From Kudoa neothunni (taxonomy: Eukaryota; Cnidaria): a DNA stretch of 64,000 nucleotides. The translations under genes and the position numbers were made by a program. The notes beneath the pieces are model-generated. The model had not been told where the DNA came from, did no database searches, and saw only the letters and a program-made list of their open reading frames with translations. Where the stretch lies: assembly GCA_964304625.1 (NCBI GenBank), contig OZ199839.1:10664001-10728000 (forward strand), written 5' to 3'. Below, piece by piece: positions 51,089 to 64,000 of this stretch; positions within the stretch are counted from its first letter, which is position 1, and every line of letters starts with the position of its first letter.

Positions 51089-54018
51089 TTACATTTCTTC
51101 CAAAGTTAAATTTTGATAGTGTTGTGACTGATTGACCTCTTCATTAATGTTGTCGATGAAAAATTCATACAATGTCCAATCCCCATTGTTGGCTTCGTTT
51201 ACAATGTCTCCTCTAAAGAAAACACATCTTAATAATGAGCACTCAATAACCAATTTAGTTATACATGTGTTTTCCTATCACATCCATGCACAACAAATGA
51301 GGACTATTTCTCAGTGGTATATTGTTAGCATAGAATAGAATCTATGTGGTATTTGGTATTTGAAATTGAAAATGAAAATGTTGAATAAGGCCAAAAATTA
51401 CCATGTGAACTAATTTTGAAATGTGTCCCCATTGTCTAGCAGGGACCATTTTGTTGATAATCAATATGGTTGATATGGAAAAACGAGAGATCATGTGTTT
51501 CAATAGAATTTTGCTCGCGTGGAGACTATTTTCCAAGTTGATATCATCCAGCAATTTCCTCTATAATTCATTCGGAAATTAAAATAACATTAATTATGTA
51601 TTTTTTCGAAAAAATAAATAATGTAATATTTAGCAGGCTACATTGGATAGAAGAGCCAGCTGAAAATTTTCAATTATTTTTATAATAATCACGAGTTGGT
51701 TAGATTGATTTAAATATTTTTCGTCCAATTGAGCTCGATCGAAGTAACCCTAATATTCGATAAAATGTAAGAACTAGAGAAGGTGGTCAAAATTAAACAA
51801 TAACTTTAAAATAAGTGATAGTTTTCGATACAATTTCATCGCCGAATCCAAATTTCCATGATTTATTGTTCAATTCTGAAAAAATTATAGAGTTAATTAT
51901 CACTTTCATAAAGATACCCTCAAATTGATGGAAAGTATCCGCCAAAAAATCACAATTATCAATAAGATTATCAGTGATTTCTTGGATGAGAATTTGTAGC
52001 TGGTTGTTAAACAATTTTTTGTCACTGTTTTCATCGATAACTTGGAATTGTTGAATAAAACCATCGACAAGGTCTAATTTAATAGCTCCCAATCGTTGTA
52101 ATCGTTCATTCAATAGATTACATGACAACCGTTGCTCAAACACACCCAACATAACTTGTGTTAAAAAATTGCCAATGGGTTCAATTTGAGCGAAAAATTG
52201 GTCGACAAATTCGACATCAATATGTTTCAACGCGTGATAACCCACACAAATTCTAGACAGTGAGATCTTGATAATTGAAGATACGCTGGATCGAACAGGA
52301 ACGGTTGGTTTCTTGTTTTTTAATTTAATTTAAAAACTACAGCTTATAAACAAAAAATAGAAAAATTACCATTTGTTTATAACATTCGACAATAGTCATA
52401 AAATATTCACGAAAAATAATACCCACATCATTCACATAACTAATTTTAAAATCATCCAGCGACTCTATGGATCGACTGGTGGACGTAATTTTAGCGATGT
52501 CTATAAGAAGTTATTAAAAGTTTGTAGTCAAAATTTTATTACCCTTATAGGGTCGACTATGATTGCTCACTATCAGTTCCTCAACTTGCAACAAATTAAA
52601 ATCACAACAGGCCATAATGTACTTTGTTCATTCAATTCTTCCATGACGACAAAAAGTATATTAATGGATTTTTGGAATTGAGTCAAGAATTCACAAATGG
52701 CATCCTCAATGTAATCAGTTACCTCCTACAATTAAAAAATTATTTAATTATTTATTTAATCAATTGGAATATAATCAGCAAATAATAGTGGTGTATTGAA
52801 TGTCAATGTTACTGAAGAGAAACCTACCGATAAAGCCAAGCATGAAGATGAACAATCAACAACTAATTTCTTCTTAAATCCGCTCAACAATTGTCGAAAA
52901 TATTCCATTTGTCTTAAAAAAATACATAAATTCTATTAATTAATTGCGACATAAAATACTTGCCCGCAATCAGATCCCTCACAAATCCGACCGACAACAC
53001 TCCAAACCTACCCAACGTCCTATAACAATCCACTCTAACTGACTGACTCTAAATGGGCTCAAAAATACACTATTTGTTAAGAATTTTATGATAGAAATTA
53101 AATTAATTGCATATTAATTTGTCGATCAAAAATAAAATGTTGGCACATTTTAATAATTAAAATTAATGTATACCGATAAGGGGTCGCTTAATTGAACAGC
53201 AAGAAGTTCGTCCACTAAGGTATCGATAATTTGTGTACATTGCTGTCTAACATGGATCAACAAATTGCGATAAAATTCATTTCCGGGCTCATCAATGAAG
53301 CTTAACAACGAAAAAAACTCACTAAATAAACGTACATATATCGGATAACGTTGAGAGAAAAGTTAAAGATAAAAATATAAATGAATATAATATCTGGAAT
53401 TACTGTGCCATATCATTATAGTTTTGTTTGATTTTCAAGTTGTCTAATTTATCCGCCAAATCAATATACTTCTCCAAGGTGTTGATTTGACATTTCTCAC
53501 CCAAAACATCAATCAACTGTGCGTTAACCGGTTCAAAATTGGAGGTCAAATCGTCGGATATCATACGAATTTCGTTTAGGGTATCTCTCAAATAATTGAC
53601 GCTCTCTTCTAAACAACCAAAATCTTTTGACATCTAACAAATTCCCCATGTTAGTTTATTTATTTTATACACGCCAAACAATCACATGGTTTAGTGTTTG
53701 TTTGCTGGACAAAAATTTATTGTAATTTTCGTAGATGAGTGTTCTCATTTGACTGTTGTATTCTCGTATTTCTGTGGTTGATTATTTGTTAGAATTTGAA
53801 GTGGAAAATGTGAAACTACCTTTTGATAGTAGTTTTTCATGTTGTAACAATTGTTCAACCGACTTTGTTTGAAAAAGTTGATCAATTGTTGCCTTATCCG
53901 GCTGTTCAGCCGACTGATCAACAGATGTTTGAGATTTAGCGTTGATCGCTGTGTCATAATAGCTTTTTAGACTTTGAATATTGCTGCTTGGAGAGGGACA
54001 ATCCTCATCCATACTCAT
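51089..54018 (-). CDS. VPS51: Vps51, shared subunit of the GARP/EARP tethering complexes
   Basis: Vps51 joins Vps52/53/54 (or VPS50) to tether endosome-derived vesicles at the trans-Golgi or recycling endosomes. Well-supported minus-strand exons: 54018-53820, 53771-53686, 53633-53404, 53321-53174, 53048-52960, 52912-52828, 52725-52623, 52584-52543, 52500-52370, 52311 to about 51810. Two 3' exons, 51560-51402 and 51212-51089, are likely; their junction phases were not resolved. Landmarks: SLKSYYDTAIN near the start (family: L.LYYGL), SVEQLLQHEKLL, QMRTLIYENYNKFLSS, which is the Vps51 signature, then a coiled coil around DTLNEIRMISDDL and QINTLEKYIDLADKLD. The rest is helical and divergent, e.g. 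HASKILLKHMISRFS and a final GDWTLYEFFIDNINEEV. Introns go down to 38 nt. The ATG at 54018 is the first in frame. Confidence 0.85.
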
Positions 54019-54950
54019 TATATCGTTCACGCATGCGACGTGAGAAAAACAAACCTACCCTCTAATCGTGTCCCTAAATTTTTTGATGATTAGTTACAAC
54101 TAAAGTTTAAAAAATTTTTCTAAATAAAATGAATTCTAAAGAAATGTTATGTAATTGTGAGTTTTCTCAGATGGGATTAGCTCGATTTATTATTTTGTTT
54201 ATCTAAGTTTGTATACATCATCTGAATTTTCAATAAAAATCTAGTTTTATTTTGATGGTGGGAGTTTTGTGTAATAATAGTGAGAGGAATTATTTTTGAT
54301 AAAACTGGAATTTTTTGTATTGATAATCTTAATAACAAAATATTAACATTCTACCATGTTTCTCTGATTATATGACTTGGTTATATTTTCGGTGAAAAAG
54401 TTTGTGTAAATTTTTTTTATATTCGGGAAAACATGCTTACTTTATTTTTTACTCTTCTAAGATTATTGCTTATTTCCCTCCTAATTATCAATTTTATAAC
54501 TTAAAATTTAGTTTAATTAAAAAATCTTAATTGTTGACACATATATGAATTAATTAGTATTTATAATATACGTATTATAGAATGAAAAGTTTAATAAACA
54601 ACTCACATATGGATATAGATAATTTTTATGCATTCAAAACATGTTGTTTATTTGATTAAATACAATTTATATTCATTTTTTATTTTCTATTAATATTTTG
54701 TCAAAGTTAGATGGCCTGATTATTGTAGGATGCATTTCGACAAATGAAATTTTAATGCAAACGTAATTACTCCCCATTTTCGTATATATAAATTTTCAAT
54801 GAATAAAAATAATTCTTCTACAGCCATATAAAATTCATTTTTCTTTATAGCTCCAATGGGGTCAAAATTTTAGTGAAACTTTATACTTCAAGGACAAATA
54901 ACTTGGAAAAATTCTGAAGATTCCGATAAAAACACGATTCTTATCTATAG
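54019..54950. other. AT-rich spacer upstream of VPS51
   Basis: No gene or bounded repeat seen; presumably includes the VPS51 promoter. Confidence 0.45.
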
Positions 54951-55865
54951 CAGGTATCACCAAAATACGACCCGCTGTAACCCTTCTAAAACTCAAAAGC
55001 GCTTGATCTCACGTAATTGTATCGTTTCGTATGGAGATTATTAATAGTTTATTTTAGTAGATAAGAGTTGATTCAAACTCTTCATTTAGTTCCTATGATT
55101 TGATTATTTTAAATAAAATAAAGGAGAATATCGACTCATTAATATAGATAGATTTTGAATTTAAAACTTACGAATCGATAAGATACATGCATCAAGATTT
55201 ATTTGATTCCCGAGCTTCTAATAGTTTAAAATTCTTCATTATTTGAACTTATTCGTTTAATCGATTAACTCTAATTTTTAATCAGGTTGAGTGAAATTGA
55301 GTTAATACTAAAAATTTAAAATGATGGGGCAATAACCACCGTTCCTTAGATGGTCACCAGTATCATATACAGTATTTTACCAAAATGTGTATTTATCTGC
55401 AAGTGGTGGTTAATAAGATGATAACAGAAAATTTAATACTCTAGAAATGAACAACTTTCTAGCACCTACGCGATTTTAACAGGATTAAATTAATAAATAA
55501 TAAATTTCATGCCTGAAAAGTCGTAATTATTCATTATGGCCCAAAATATAACCAATGTTGGGATATTTTTTGAATTATACAACAAAATACGAGTCGTTCG
55601 TAATCACATTAAGGCCTCAAACATGAAATATACTAAATCCTACGACAGGAATCAGTTGTCAAACAAATATCTTAACAAAATACATATGATTAGAATTATT
55701 CATTTGGTATCGATGTGGGATAAATCTTTATTAGGCAGAAATCATCCTCATGTTTCACCTTCAAACATAAATTAATAATTTTTAATATTTTCATTTATAT
55801 TGTTTTGGTCCTTGAAGTTGACGAAAATCGAAAATTCGGAGAATTAAAAACTTTGGTGGCCCTCG
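54951..55865. mobile_element. hAT element, same family as the MITE at 6518
   Basis: The left tip is CAGGTATCACCAAAATACG and the right tip (inverted) is CGAGGGCCACCAAAGTTT. Flanks agree at only 4 of 8, so the insertion is old. Inside, 55536-55775 is a 79-codon plus-strand ORF. Its 3' part aligns by eye with 6800-6870 of the shorter copy, so it is probably element-derived. Confidence 0.55.
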
Positions 55866-58800
55866 CGATATACACTCCATCCGCAATAACAGTCTAACTG
55901 CGTGCGCGTATGTTGATTTTAAGCATTATCCTTAAAATAAACTACTTTACAATTATTTTTTGGGATTATCTGTTATAAATGTGCATTTTATAATTTTAGA
56001 AATCGACCTATCACTGAATAGATATCATATAAACTAACGCCATTCTTAAAGAAAAATACCCGATGTATTTCCAAGAGGACATTTTCAGCTTCACCATATT
56101 TACAGCATACTTGAAATGGTCTTACTATCCAAATTATCATTATTCTTGCGATTTCTAATTGAAATTTATTGAAATTTTTTGTATATTTTGATTATTTATC
56201 GTTGGTAATTATAGGCATGTATTCAGTATTATAAACAATGTAAATTACAGTCATAATATGTAATACTTTTTTAAATTAAACATTTTTTTTAATAATAAAT
56301 AATTATTCTTTAGTTTATTTATTTTTTTAAGTTTTTTTCTTTCGTAACTTAAAAGATATATAACCATAATGGTGGATATTTACCAACTGTTTTTTTAAAA
56401 CGCTGTTTTCTATATTCAAACGATATATATCCATACATCATTTGTAATAAAAAATATAGAGTCAATAATAAAGTAATTATAAAAACATAGAACTATGTAA
56501 ATTGAGGTTATAACAAAATACGTATTTTTATCGTATTAATCAAAAAATACTTACAAATGTAAAAGGTTCTGTTAGCATATTATTTGGTATTAAGTTATTT
56601 ATAGAATGATTAATGTCGATCGACTCACTTTATATATGAATAGCTTATTTAAAATTTCTAAAAATTCTATATTTTGGGTTTAAATTATTATTAAATAATG
56701 GTTTCCATTTGTAGATTCAGAATTACATTACTCCATGCAATTACGACGGTAACTTCTTTGTTTCCTATAATAATTCTCTTTTATTATTATGTAAGAATAT
56801 ATTTAAAATGGGGAAAAATTCTAACGATTATGTTGGGCAGGATCGTTAGACTGCGCAGGCACAAAAATGCATCTAAGAAATATGTCGAAATTAATTCGAT
56901 GTATAACATCTCTTTTTAAATGTTATACATGCTAGTTTTTTTATCAATTTCATCATTTTATTACTTCGTGCAAGTTTTAATGACAATGATTTTATCCGCC
57001 TGCATAATTTATGTATCTTATTGGCGAATTTTGACGAAAAGCAACAGTTAAGTTATCTTCATTAATTGTATTTTTTACGAAATTACGCTCGTTTGTTACA
57101 TTAATATTTTAAGGTATTCCTATACAATACATAATAAAGAGGTTGCTCCAATTTAATAATTTTTAAATATTTTGGCGGATTAAAATAATGTATGATAAAA
57201 ATATTGGCGTCTTTAGTTTTTTGTCTTTTGTGGTGATTATTTAAACTCACTATTCTCAATGATTAATAATCCATGTTTGTATAAAGTTGTTTCACAGATA
57301 AAATATCTTAGTGACTAAAAAATATACCTTACTGTTATTACAAAATTATTCTGATTTATTTTTTACTATTTTTTGAGATAAAAACAATGAAGTATTAACT
57401 ATATTTTCCTTATTTTAAATTTATATTTGAAGAAATGACTCCATTTGTTGCTGAAATAAATACCATTTAGCAATATTATTATTCAGCCAAAAAACGTTTT
57501 TATAAAAAAATATTTAATCTTAATCTGATAGTAGTATATTTTAAGAACCATATAAATCATAAAATTCTTAATAAAGCTATCAATTCGAAAATAATTCAGA
57601 ATTAAGGAATACATTTTTCTGTGCAATAAATCCTTTGAATAAGAAGCTTTAATAAGTTGATATAACTGTTACTTATTCGCGTAATGATTTAAAATATTAT
57701 ATTTTTTGTATTTGCTGCATAAAAATATTGCATACCTATACCTTACATCAGATTTCATTCATAAGCTAAGAAACTAAACCAAACTTAAAATAAATATTAG
57801 AATCGCGCGTTAAATTGATTACGTTTAAATATTTTAACTCATTCATATTGATAAACATTTGTATAAACTAAAAATGTATTTTTCGTAATTACAGCAAATA
57901 TATGTGCGCACAAAAAATATCTTTCACTTTTTGGCTTTTCTTATTATCCTCCACTAACTCATTATATGAAAAATTAAAGTTTTTTGCAACTAAAATAGAT
58001 AATATCGATGTCTAGATCAGATTATATATATTTATGTGGAAAAATTGGTTGAATAATAATTTGAATTTAAATTTTTTCAATAAAACTATTAATACCAACA
58101 GAAATTAAGATTAATTTTTAAAATAAAAAATTTATATATGAAACTTAATTGTATATGTAAATAATTATGTGTATTATATGAAAGTTTTAGTCAATTTATC
58201 AATATAAATCTGTTATCTTTAACGCAAATGCTTTTTTATAAAATTAAATCAATTTTAATTTAATTGTTATATTGTATGAGGGTCCAATACTTTTTTTATA
58301 TTTTCAAATTGAATGTTTAAAAGTTTGTTAATTAAACAATCGGAGAATGCGTAGAATATGTAGACTGCTCGACAGTATTATATACTTTAATGCGCCGTAT
58401 TCGTTTGGAGACATTAAAATAATAATAAGACATTATATTAATATATTTAAAACGCTGAAAAGCGACCATATAGAAAAGCAAAATCTGTCGTGTTTTTGTA
58501 TTCATACGACTGTGAAAGCCTCAATTAGATTATTATCATAAAAAATTTTGGAACGCCGCGCTCATAATTGGATAAGAACAACTATGAGTTAAAGTCGGAA
58601 ATACCCTTATCTGATTATAATGAATTACAATATCTTCATTTTTTCCTCTTAAAACTCATTAAAAGCTCTAAAATATTTCATAACAAGATTTTAGAGGAGT
58701 ATGAATATTGAAACTTTAGATTCAAAATCTAATAAAGCTTAACATTAGGGGCGGGATTTCCGTCGATAGAAAGTTAAGGTAAAAATTCAAACATAAAGTA

Positions 58801-59875
58801 AGCATTATTCACTTAATTTTATAAACAAAGTTTTATAAGCAAGCGTTAATGCGTCTCTATTGTTTCCATCAACAACAGAGCAACGGTATGTTAAGATATA
58901 AATTCGTTCAATTTTTGTTCAAACTCAACTCAAATTTTTGATTTTATTGATTTTTTTGGAAACGATTGAGTCGTTCTGATTATTGTTATATATTGTGATG
59001 TAAAATCTTAGGCCGATTATCAACATACACTTAATCTCCTAAAGCATCTCGCTATCTTGATTAAGTTAGAATTCGTGAAATAGCTGCGTTCTAATAGTTT
59101 CATAAATTATAAACCTTAGATATAAACATTAAAAAGTGCAATTGCTACATTATAAAGATAATTACAGTCACCGACAGGAACACTGCGCATGCCCAAACTA
59201 AGCTGATAAATGAATTTGCCTTGTGGGACTGAACCTCCCAGAATATTGAAAACAGATTTAACTCCTAATAAATAACATACAAAGGACGGAATCTCTTAAA
59301 AAATATCTTATCTGCGTTAAATTAACTATCACACATAGTATCACTGTAATAGGTCCTAATATATTATCAATAACTATTTGATTGCATAAGTTGTCAATTG
59401 ATAAACGGATTATTGATTTGATCACTAAGTACATTTAAAGGCGTAAAGTTGTATTTTTAACACAAGCCGTGTGTTCTACAAATTGACAATGAAACGAATT
59501 AGATAATATTTCGCTAGCGCTATAGTTGGGGGAAGACCTCGCGATCATTCTTATATCAATGTAGTTCTCGGAGGAACAAATAAGCGGATTTAAATGCCAA
59601 CCAGTAGGAATTATAATAGCGACGTTAAACTGATTTCTACGAGTTGATTGTTGTCATCCGGATAGGTAAATTTTTCAGTTTATTTTCTCAGTGCGAGCGC
59701 TCTTATTGGGAGCTCTAGTAGAAAAAGTTTGTTAGAAGTTGATGCACAGTTAGACTTGTTCATACTTTTTCTGCTTGAATTGTTTAAACTTTCTTTGTTT
59801 GATCGTACAAACTAAACTTTAACGGCTTTCTTGTTAGTAGAAACATTTATAAAAAATTGTTGTTGACCAAAGTGG
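55866..59875. other. 4-kb gene-free AT-rich region upstream of ELMO
   Basis: Very AT-rich. Two small plus-strand ORFs (56698-56919, 58347-58541) have no recognisable domain. A TcMar-like tip, TA then CAGTCACCGACAGG, occurs at about 59167 without a visible partner. The ELMO promoter and 5' UTR presumably lie at the right side. Confidence 0.45.
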
Positions 59876-62800
59876 ATGAGTGCAGTTCCCCCACCGCCCC
59901 CGAAAATATCAGTGAGGTGGCATTTCGAAAAGAAGGTCTTATTCCACTGCTATGCGAGATAGATTTGATTCAACCATTAATTAAAACTGTGGAATGGGTT
60001 GCAGAACGGTATGCAGATTCTAAGTAATGGGTGGATTAAACTGTTGAATTGTTTGTGTGTAGGTGGAACATGTCTGAATGTGACAATCATGTACTGTACG
60101 TGACCTCCGAACCAGAGAATAATACTAAACAGTGGATTGTCACGAATGAGGTGCGTCGGAATTTTGTGTATCAATATAATATAATATAATATAATATAAT
60201 TTGAAGAATAAACTGAATTTGAAAGCTGGTTCGATATTGTGTTTGATGCCATCTCCTGTGAGTTGTCGAATTTTTCTTCCAAGAATTTTAGTTGTTAATG
60301 ATTTGTTGTGCTTTATAGTTTAACGAAATCGAGCAGTTAACAGATACATTATTGAAGAAATGCGATGAGTCAAATATGAAACTATTTCTGGAGCATCTGA
60401 TGAAATTTTCAGCGGTAATCATCAATAATAATTATTTTTAATAAATCGCAAATCGATAAAGGATCTCAGTTATGCCAAATGTTTTCTCGATAAGAATGGA
60501 CTCAATATTTTGACTCGTATCACATTCGAAGACCTAAAGTAGCCATATATTTTGTTTTTTGATCCTATTATAATAAATTTATGATGATAGAAAAACTGAC
60601 ATATTGGTTAGTATGGGTTTGACAAGTTTGGCCAATCTTTTCGCCACTATGCAAGTGAATATCCAACAACTTCCAGATGGATTTCTTAACAATATCGAAT
60701 CACTTGTCAAAACTCCTTCCATACCGTTGGAAACACTTGCATCTCTGTATTCGTTGGTTTCCACTCTTTTATACGCATTGTAACTAAAATTTGGATTTTG
60801 TCGACCACCCCCAACTAATACTCGGATTGTGTTGTTAGCCCTGAACTATACGAAGAAGTCACCTCGTTTATCAATCACATTCGATTGATGGATGATTTCT
60901 CAAAGGATAACGTCGAGGTGATGTTTGCGGTGTTGAGTTGTTTGAATGCTATCTTTGTGCTAACACCAAACAGCGATAAAATGGTAACTTTGTGGATCAC
61001 ATGAATATGAGCTGAGTGTCACGCTACTATAGGCACTGAAAGCCCTAGTTTACACAAAAGAATTCCGCGATAATATCTACAATTTGCTTAAAAATAAAAA
61101 CATCAACGTGGTCGAATCAATGCAACATCAAATCAAAATGTTAGAGTATATTGCGTTGTATGACTTTTATGTGAGTGTGATGACTAAAATCGACGATTCC
61201 AATTCGAAAGTAAGAATTTATTTTTCGAATTATTGAGAATGCAATGTGCCATCCTAATTTCTGTGGTGCTGCTTTAGGAATATGTTGAACGCTTGAAGCT
61301 AGTGTATAAGGCTGCTTTTCCGGATGAAGATATCACTTCAATCGAACCAAACTATCAAAAATTAGGTTGTCAAGTAAAATCCCAATAGCTATTATTGTTT
61401 TATAATATTTTTCTATATTAGCAGAACAACGACCCATTGGCCACCTTCAAAAGATATCCAGGCCATTCAACCTTTCTATGTATCGAGCATCTGGCCAAAC
61501 ATTATCCTGAGGATCTCAGGAAGGTAGTCAAAATGAATATTCCAACTACAAATCTTCTTATTTATCTGCTTAGATTATTGCGTCACAAAAAAACACCGAA
61601 AGCAAATCATCCTGGTCTTTTATTCTGGCGTCCTCTGCTTTAGTCAAAGAGATTATCACCTATTTCAGATTGAGTGAAAGCAGTAATATTTTCCATTTTG
61701 CATAGACAGGAATGTTGTTTTCACCTGTGTTGTATTCAGTTACATTTACTTACAACCTTCCCGCATTTCACACTGCGATATTCGCCGGTGACCATTTTTT
61801 ACAGGAATTGTACGTGCTACTTATCAATCACTTTTCCAAAATGTGGGTCACTCTCAAATCTGGTGCTTTTGAATTCAACAAAGTATATAATGATTATTAG
61901 ATGGCCTATTTCAAATTTGTCTCTAGATCGTTGCTATCACTAAAGAACAAATGAAAATTTCTCTCTCGGAACGTTGTGACTCGTTTAAAGATATTAAGGT
62001 AAAGCTATCTGATTACACATTGTTATATTAAGTTGAATTTAAATTTCTTTGTAGGACAATCTGGACAAAATTGATCCTGGCTCGGTGTTAAGTTCAATCA
62101 CTATTGATCGAGGCGTGAGTCGCAACTTTGACACCAAACATCCCACTATAAAGTATATTTTTTTATTTCTTTACATTAGGGCTCTCGAATCAATGCTATT
62201 TTAGAACTATGAAAGAATTTCTTCGACCCAAAATCATTAGTGCTATCCACAAGCAACGACTTTTATATATATCGGACGGGGCTGTTTTTCTCAAAGCCAA
62301 AAGCAAACGAGGTATTTAACATCAAAATATGTGTGCGATTGTATCCACTCAAATAATATAGGCTCGGTTTTCTGTTGCTATCACAGTAAAACTGAAAGTA
62401 TCTACTTTGGCGACTCTGATAGTCCACTTGCCATTGAGGATCTGAATGGAAAAAGTATATAATTTTAGTTTTTTATTTTTTAACTGTTAATGTTGTTATT
62501 GTGCTTGTGATTTTAGTCAGCTGTGCAAAAATCACCGCGGTAACGACACCTGAAGTTGGAACTGTAGCCGGAGGAAAAGGAAACCCCAAAAAGGTACATT
62601 TATCTTGATACAAACTAATACGTTCACTTGAACGTGAAAGTATCTCACATTCTCTCACTTTAGGGATATTTACACGCATTCTCTATTGTGTACGGTGAAA
62701 ATGATGAAACACTTGATCTTGCTGCCAAATCTCAAATTGAAGTAATTTTTTGGGAGATTTTGCTTCGACTTGTGTGATTCTTCCTTCTAGTTTGACTATT

Positions 62801-63037
62801 GGATGGATGGTTTAAATATACTAACGGGAAAGCCCGTATGTTATATTTGACAAGGTTACGAAATTCTAATAAAACTTTTAGCTTAATTCCTACAAATACG
62901 TAGAAGAATACTCAAACCTCATGGATCTCTCCTTGAGAATTACATTGATCGATCTCGAAGACGTTGAACTCCCTGAAACCATCCCACCAATTCCTCCCAT
63001 ACCACCTGCTATCGATGGAAAGCTTTTACGAATTTGA
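59876..63037 (+). CDS. ELMO/CED-12 engulfment and cell motility protein
   Basis: ELMO with DOCK180-type GEFs activates Rac in cell migration and corpse engulfment. Exons: 59876-60008, 60063-60150, 60207-60257, 60319-60414, 60462-60538, 60591-60779, 60839-60983, 61033-61209, 61278-61373, 61422-61523, 61574-61682, 61740-61882, 61927-61998, 62055-62152, 62205-62311, 62362-62454, 62517-62593, 62664-62741, 62791-62835, 62882-63037. All downstream phases agree, about 710 residues (vertebrates about 727). Domains: N-terminal Ras-binding-like segment (LLCEIDLIQPLIKTVEW), armadillo-like helices about 95-300, ELMO domain about 300-470 (SSALVKEIITYF, FHTAIFAGDHFLQELYVLL), PH domain about 535-655 (FDYWMDGLNILTGK), then a C-terminal PPIPPIPP DOCK-SH3 ligand. 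From the ATG at 59876 the frame needs one extra base within the C runs at 59888-59901 to reach the conserved frame. An upstream start exon is the alternative. Confidence 0.93.
60174..60200. repeat. (ATAAT)n run in an ELMO intron
   Basis: About five tandem pentamers just before the 3' splice site of the intron 60151-60206. Confidence 0.85.
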
Positions 63038-64000
63038 ACCATTCTGTTGATCTTTCTACTACTTTAAACGTTTAGTTTTAGATTATGATTTTTTATTTTG
63101 TTGTATTCTTTTTAAACTGGTTATTCTCTCAGACTCTAACAACTACACCTAATATTGTCGTCAACTCATAAACATAATTTTCATCTATATTTTCTATTGA
63201 TAAATAATACATTATCTTTTTGGGAGTATTTATGAATTGGGCCATATTTGAATTAATTAAGTTTTATGATATTAAATTTAAAAACATAATTTTTGTATAT
63301 TTATTCTATTGGCATATATTTTTATTTATAATGTAATTTAAGAGCAATGAAGACGTCATAAAGACTTAACAGCAGGTTTCAAAAATTGCATTACAAAAAA
63401 GAACTCTAAAATTAAAAAAAAACCCTGAATACATCATGATATTAAAATAACATTTAAAGATCATAGATTAAAAAAACTTTGTTGCGGTAGTAATTGGTTT
63501 ATACCTGAAAAAATCTCTTAAACCATTTAGGCGATAGGGAGTTCCTATAAGAGCATTAGTATCTCTAATCAAGATTCTTCTAAAACCCCATAAATTATGG
63601 AACAAAGTTATCGCAGAAAGTCTTCAACCACTAGAGTAACTCGACTAACTTTACACTAAAATGGAGCATATGGTCAATATGTTATTATAGTGGTTAAATG
63701 ATTTTGAGTTTATTTGCAAAGAGTTAAATGAACAAGAAAGTTTGGTTCGTTTCTTCCCAGAGAAGCACATCAAAATGATAGCGTAATTTAATAAACAGAT
63801 TATAATCTTCTTCGAAAACATATAGCAACCTCCAAAGAGCCATTCATCCTAGTGTAAAAGTTCTGTTTCAAAAGCAGCGTATAAAATACATTTCAAAAGG
63901 CAGTTTTTTCTACAAGTCAAAAATGAGAAAAAGTTTTTATTTACGTCAAATTAAATATTAAAACATCCATTAGATCCCATATTTGGGCTGTATTCGCCGA
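63038..64000. other. AT-rich sequence downstream of ELMO
   Basis: No gene recognised to the right edge. Confidence 0.45.

Noticed and set aside
59977-60282. Minus-strand 101-codon ORF
   Set aside because: Antisense to ELMO exons 1-3 and passes through a microsatellite in an intron.

Overview
The window is AT-rich (by eye about 70% A+T) eukaryotic nuclear DNA from an animal. Seven recognisable genes plus one partial unrecognised gene are present. Groucho/TLE, ELMO/CED-12 and IQGAP together point to a metazoan. Introns are tiny (mostly 38-63 nt, GT-AG, standard code), intergenic spaces are AT-rich, and DNA transposons of many superfamilies fill much of the rest. A compact, AT-rich parasitic animal such as a myxozoan cnidarian fits best; an orthonectid or dicyemid is possible. 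The taxonomic call is inference.

Layout. 1-712: 5' part of an unrecognised minus-strand gene running off the left edge. 3.3-6.3 kb: a MULE (Mutator-like) transposon with a perfect 9-bp target duplication, near-identical 110-bp terminal inverted repeats (TIRs) and a broken SWIM-type transposase. 6.5-9.7 kb: a hAT MITE with perfect 8-bp duplication, a Tigger-like MITE, a G-quadruplex-prone tract and a foldback element around a small ORF. 11.6-12.9 kb: RPF2 (ribosome biogenesis), plus strand. 13.0-16.0 kb: two nested hAT elements and a piggyBac-like remnant. 16.3-17.8 kb: beta-tubulin, minus. 19.8-21.2 kb: two related TcMar-like MITEs. 23.4-28.1 kb: IQGAP, minus, 1465 aa. 28.7-28.9 kb: a hairpin cluster. 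29.5-30.5 kb: a Merlin transposon; 30.6-32.7 kb: a second, older MULE. 35.5-38.2 kb: Groucho, minus, 10 exons. 38.2-43.4 kb: gene-free. 44.5-47.8 kb: EXOC7/Exo70, minus. 49-51.1 kb: hAT and TcMar MITEs and a cluster of E2F-like sites. 51.1-54.0 kb: VPS51, minus. 55.9-59.9 kb: AT-rich, gene-free. 59.9-63.0 kb: ELMO, plus, about 20 exons, nearly complete.

Functionally the genes are a mix of cytoskeleton and membrane traffic (beta-tubulin, IQGAP, ELMO, exocyst Exo70, GARP/EARP Vps51), transcriptional corepression (Groucho) and ribosome assembly (RPF2). They are independent eukaryotic transcription units, not an operon. Three otherwise intact genes (beta-tubulin, EXOC7, ELMO) each show a single-base frame slip in a homopolymer, which looks more like assembly error than gene death. 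I did not find a clear new multi-gene system. The most distinctive signals are the two MULE copies sharing an altered SWIM zinc finger, the foldback element with its internal ORF, and the hairpin cluster.
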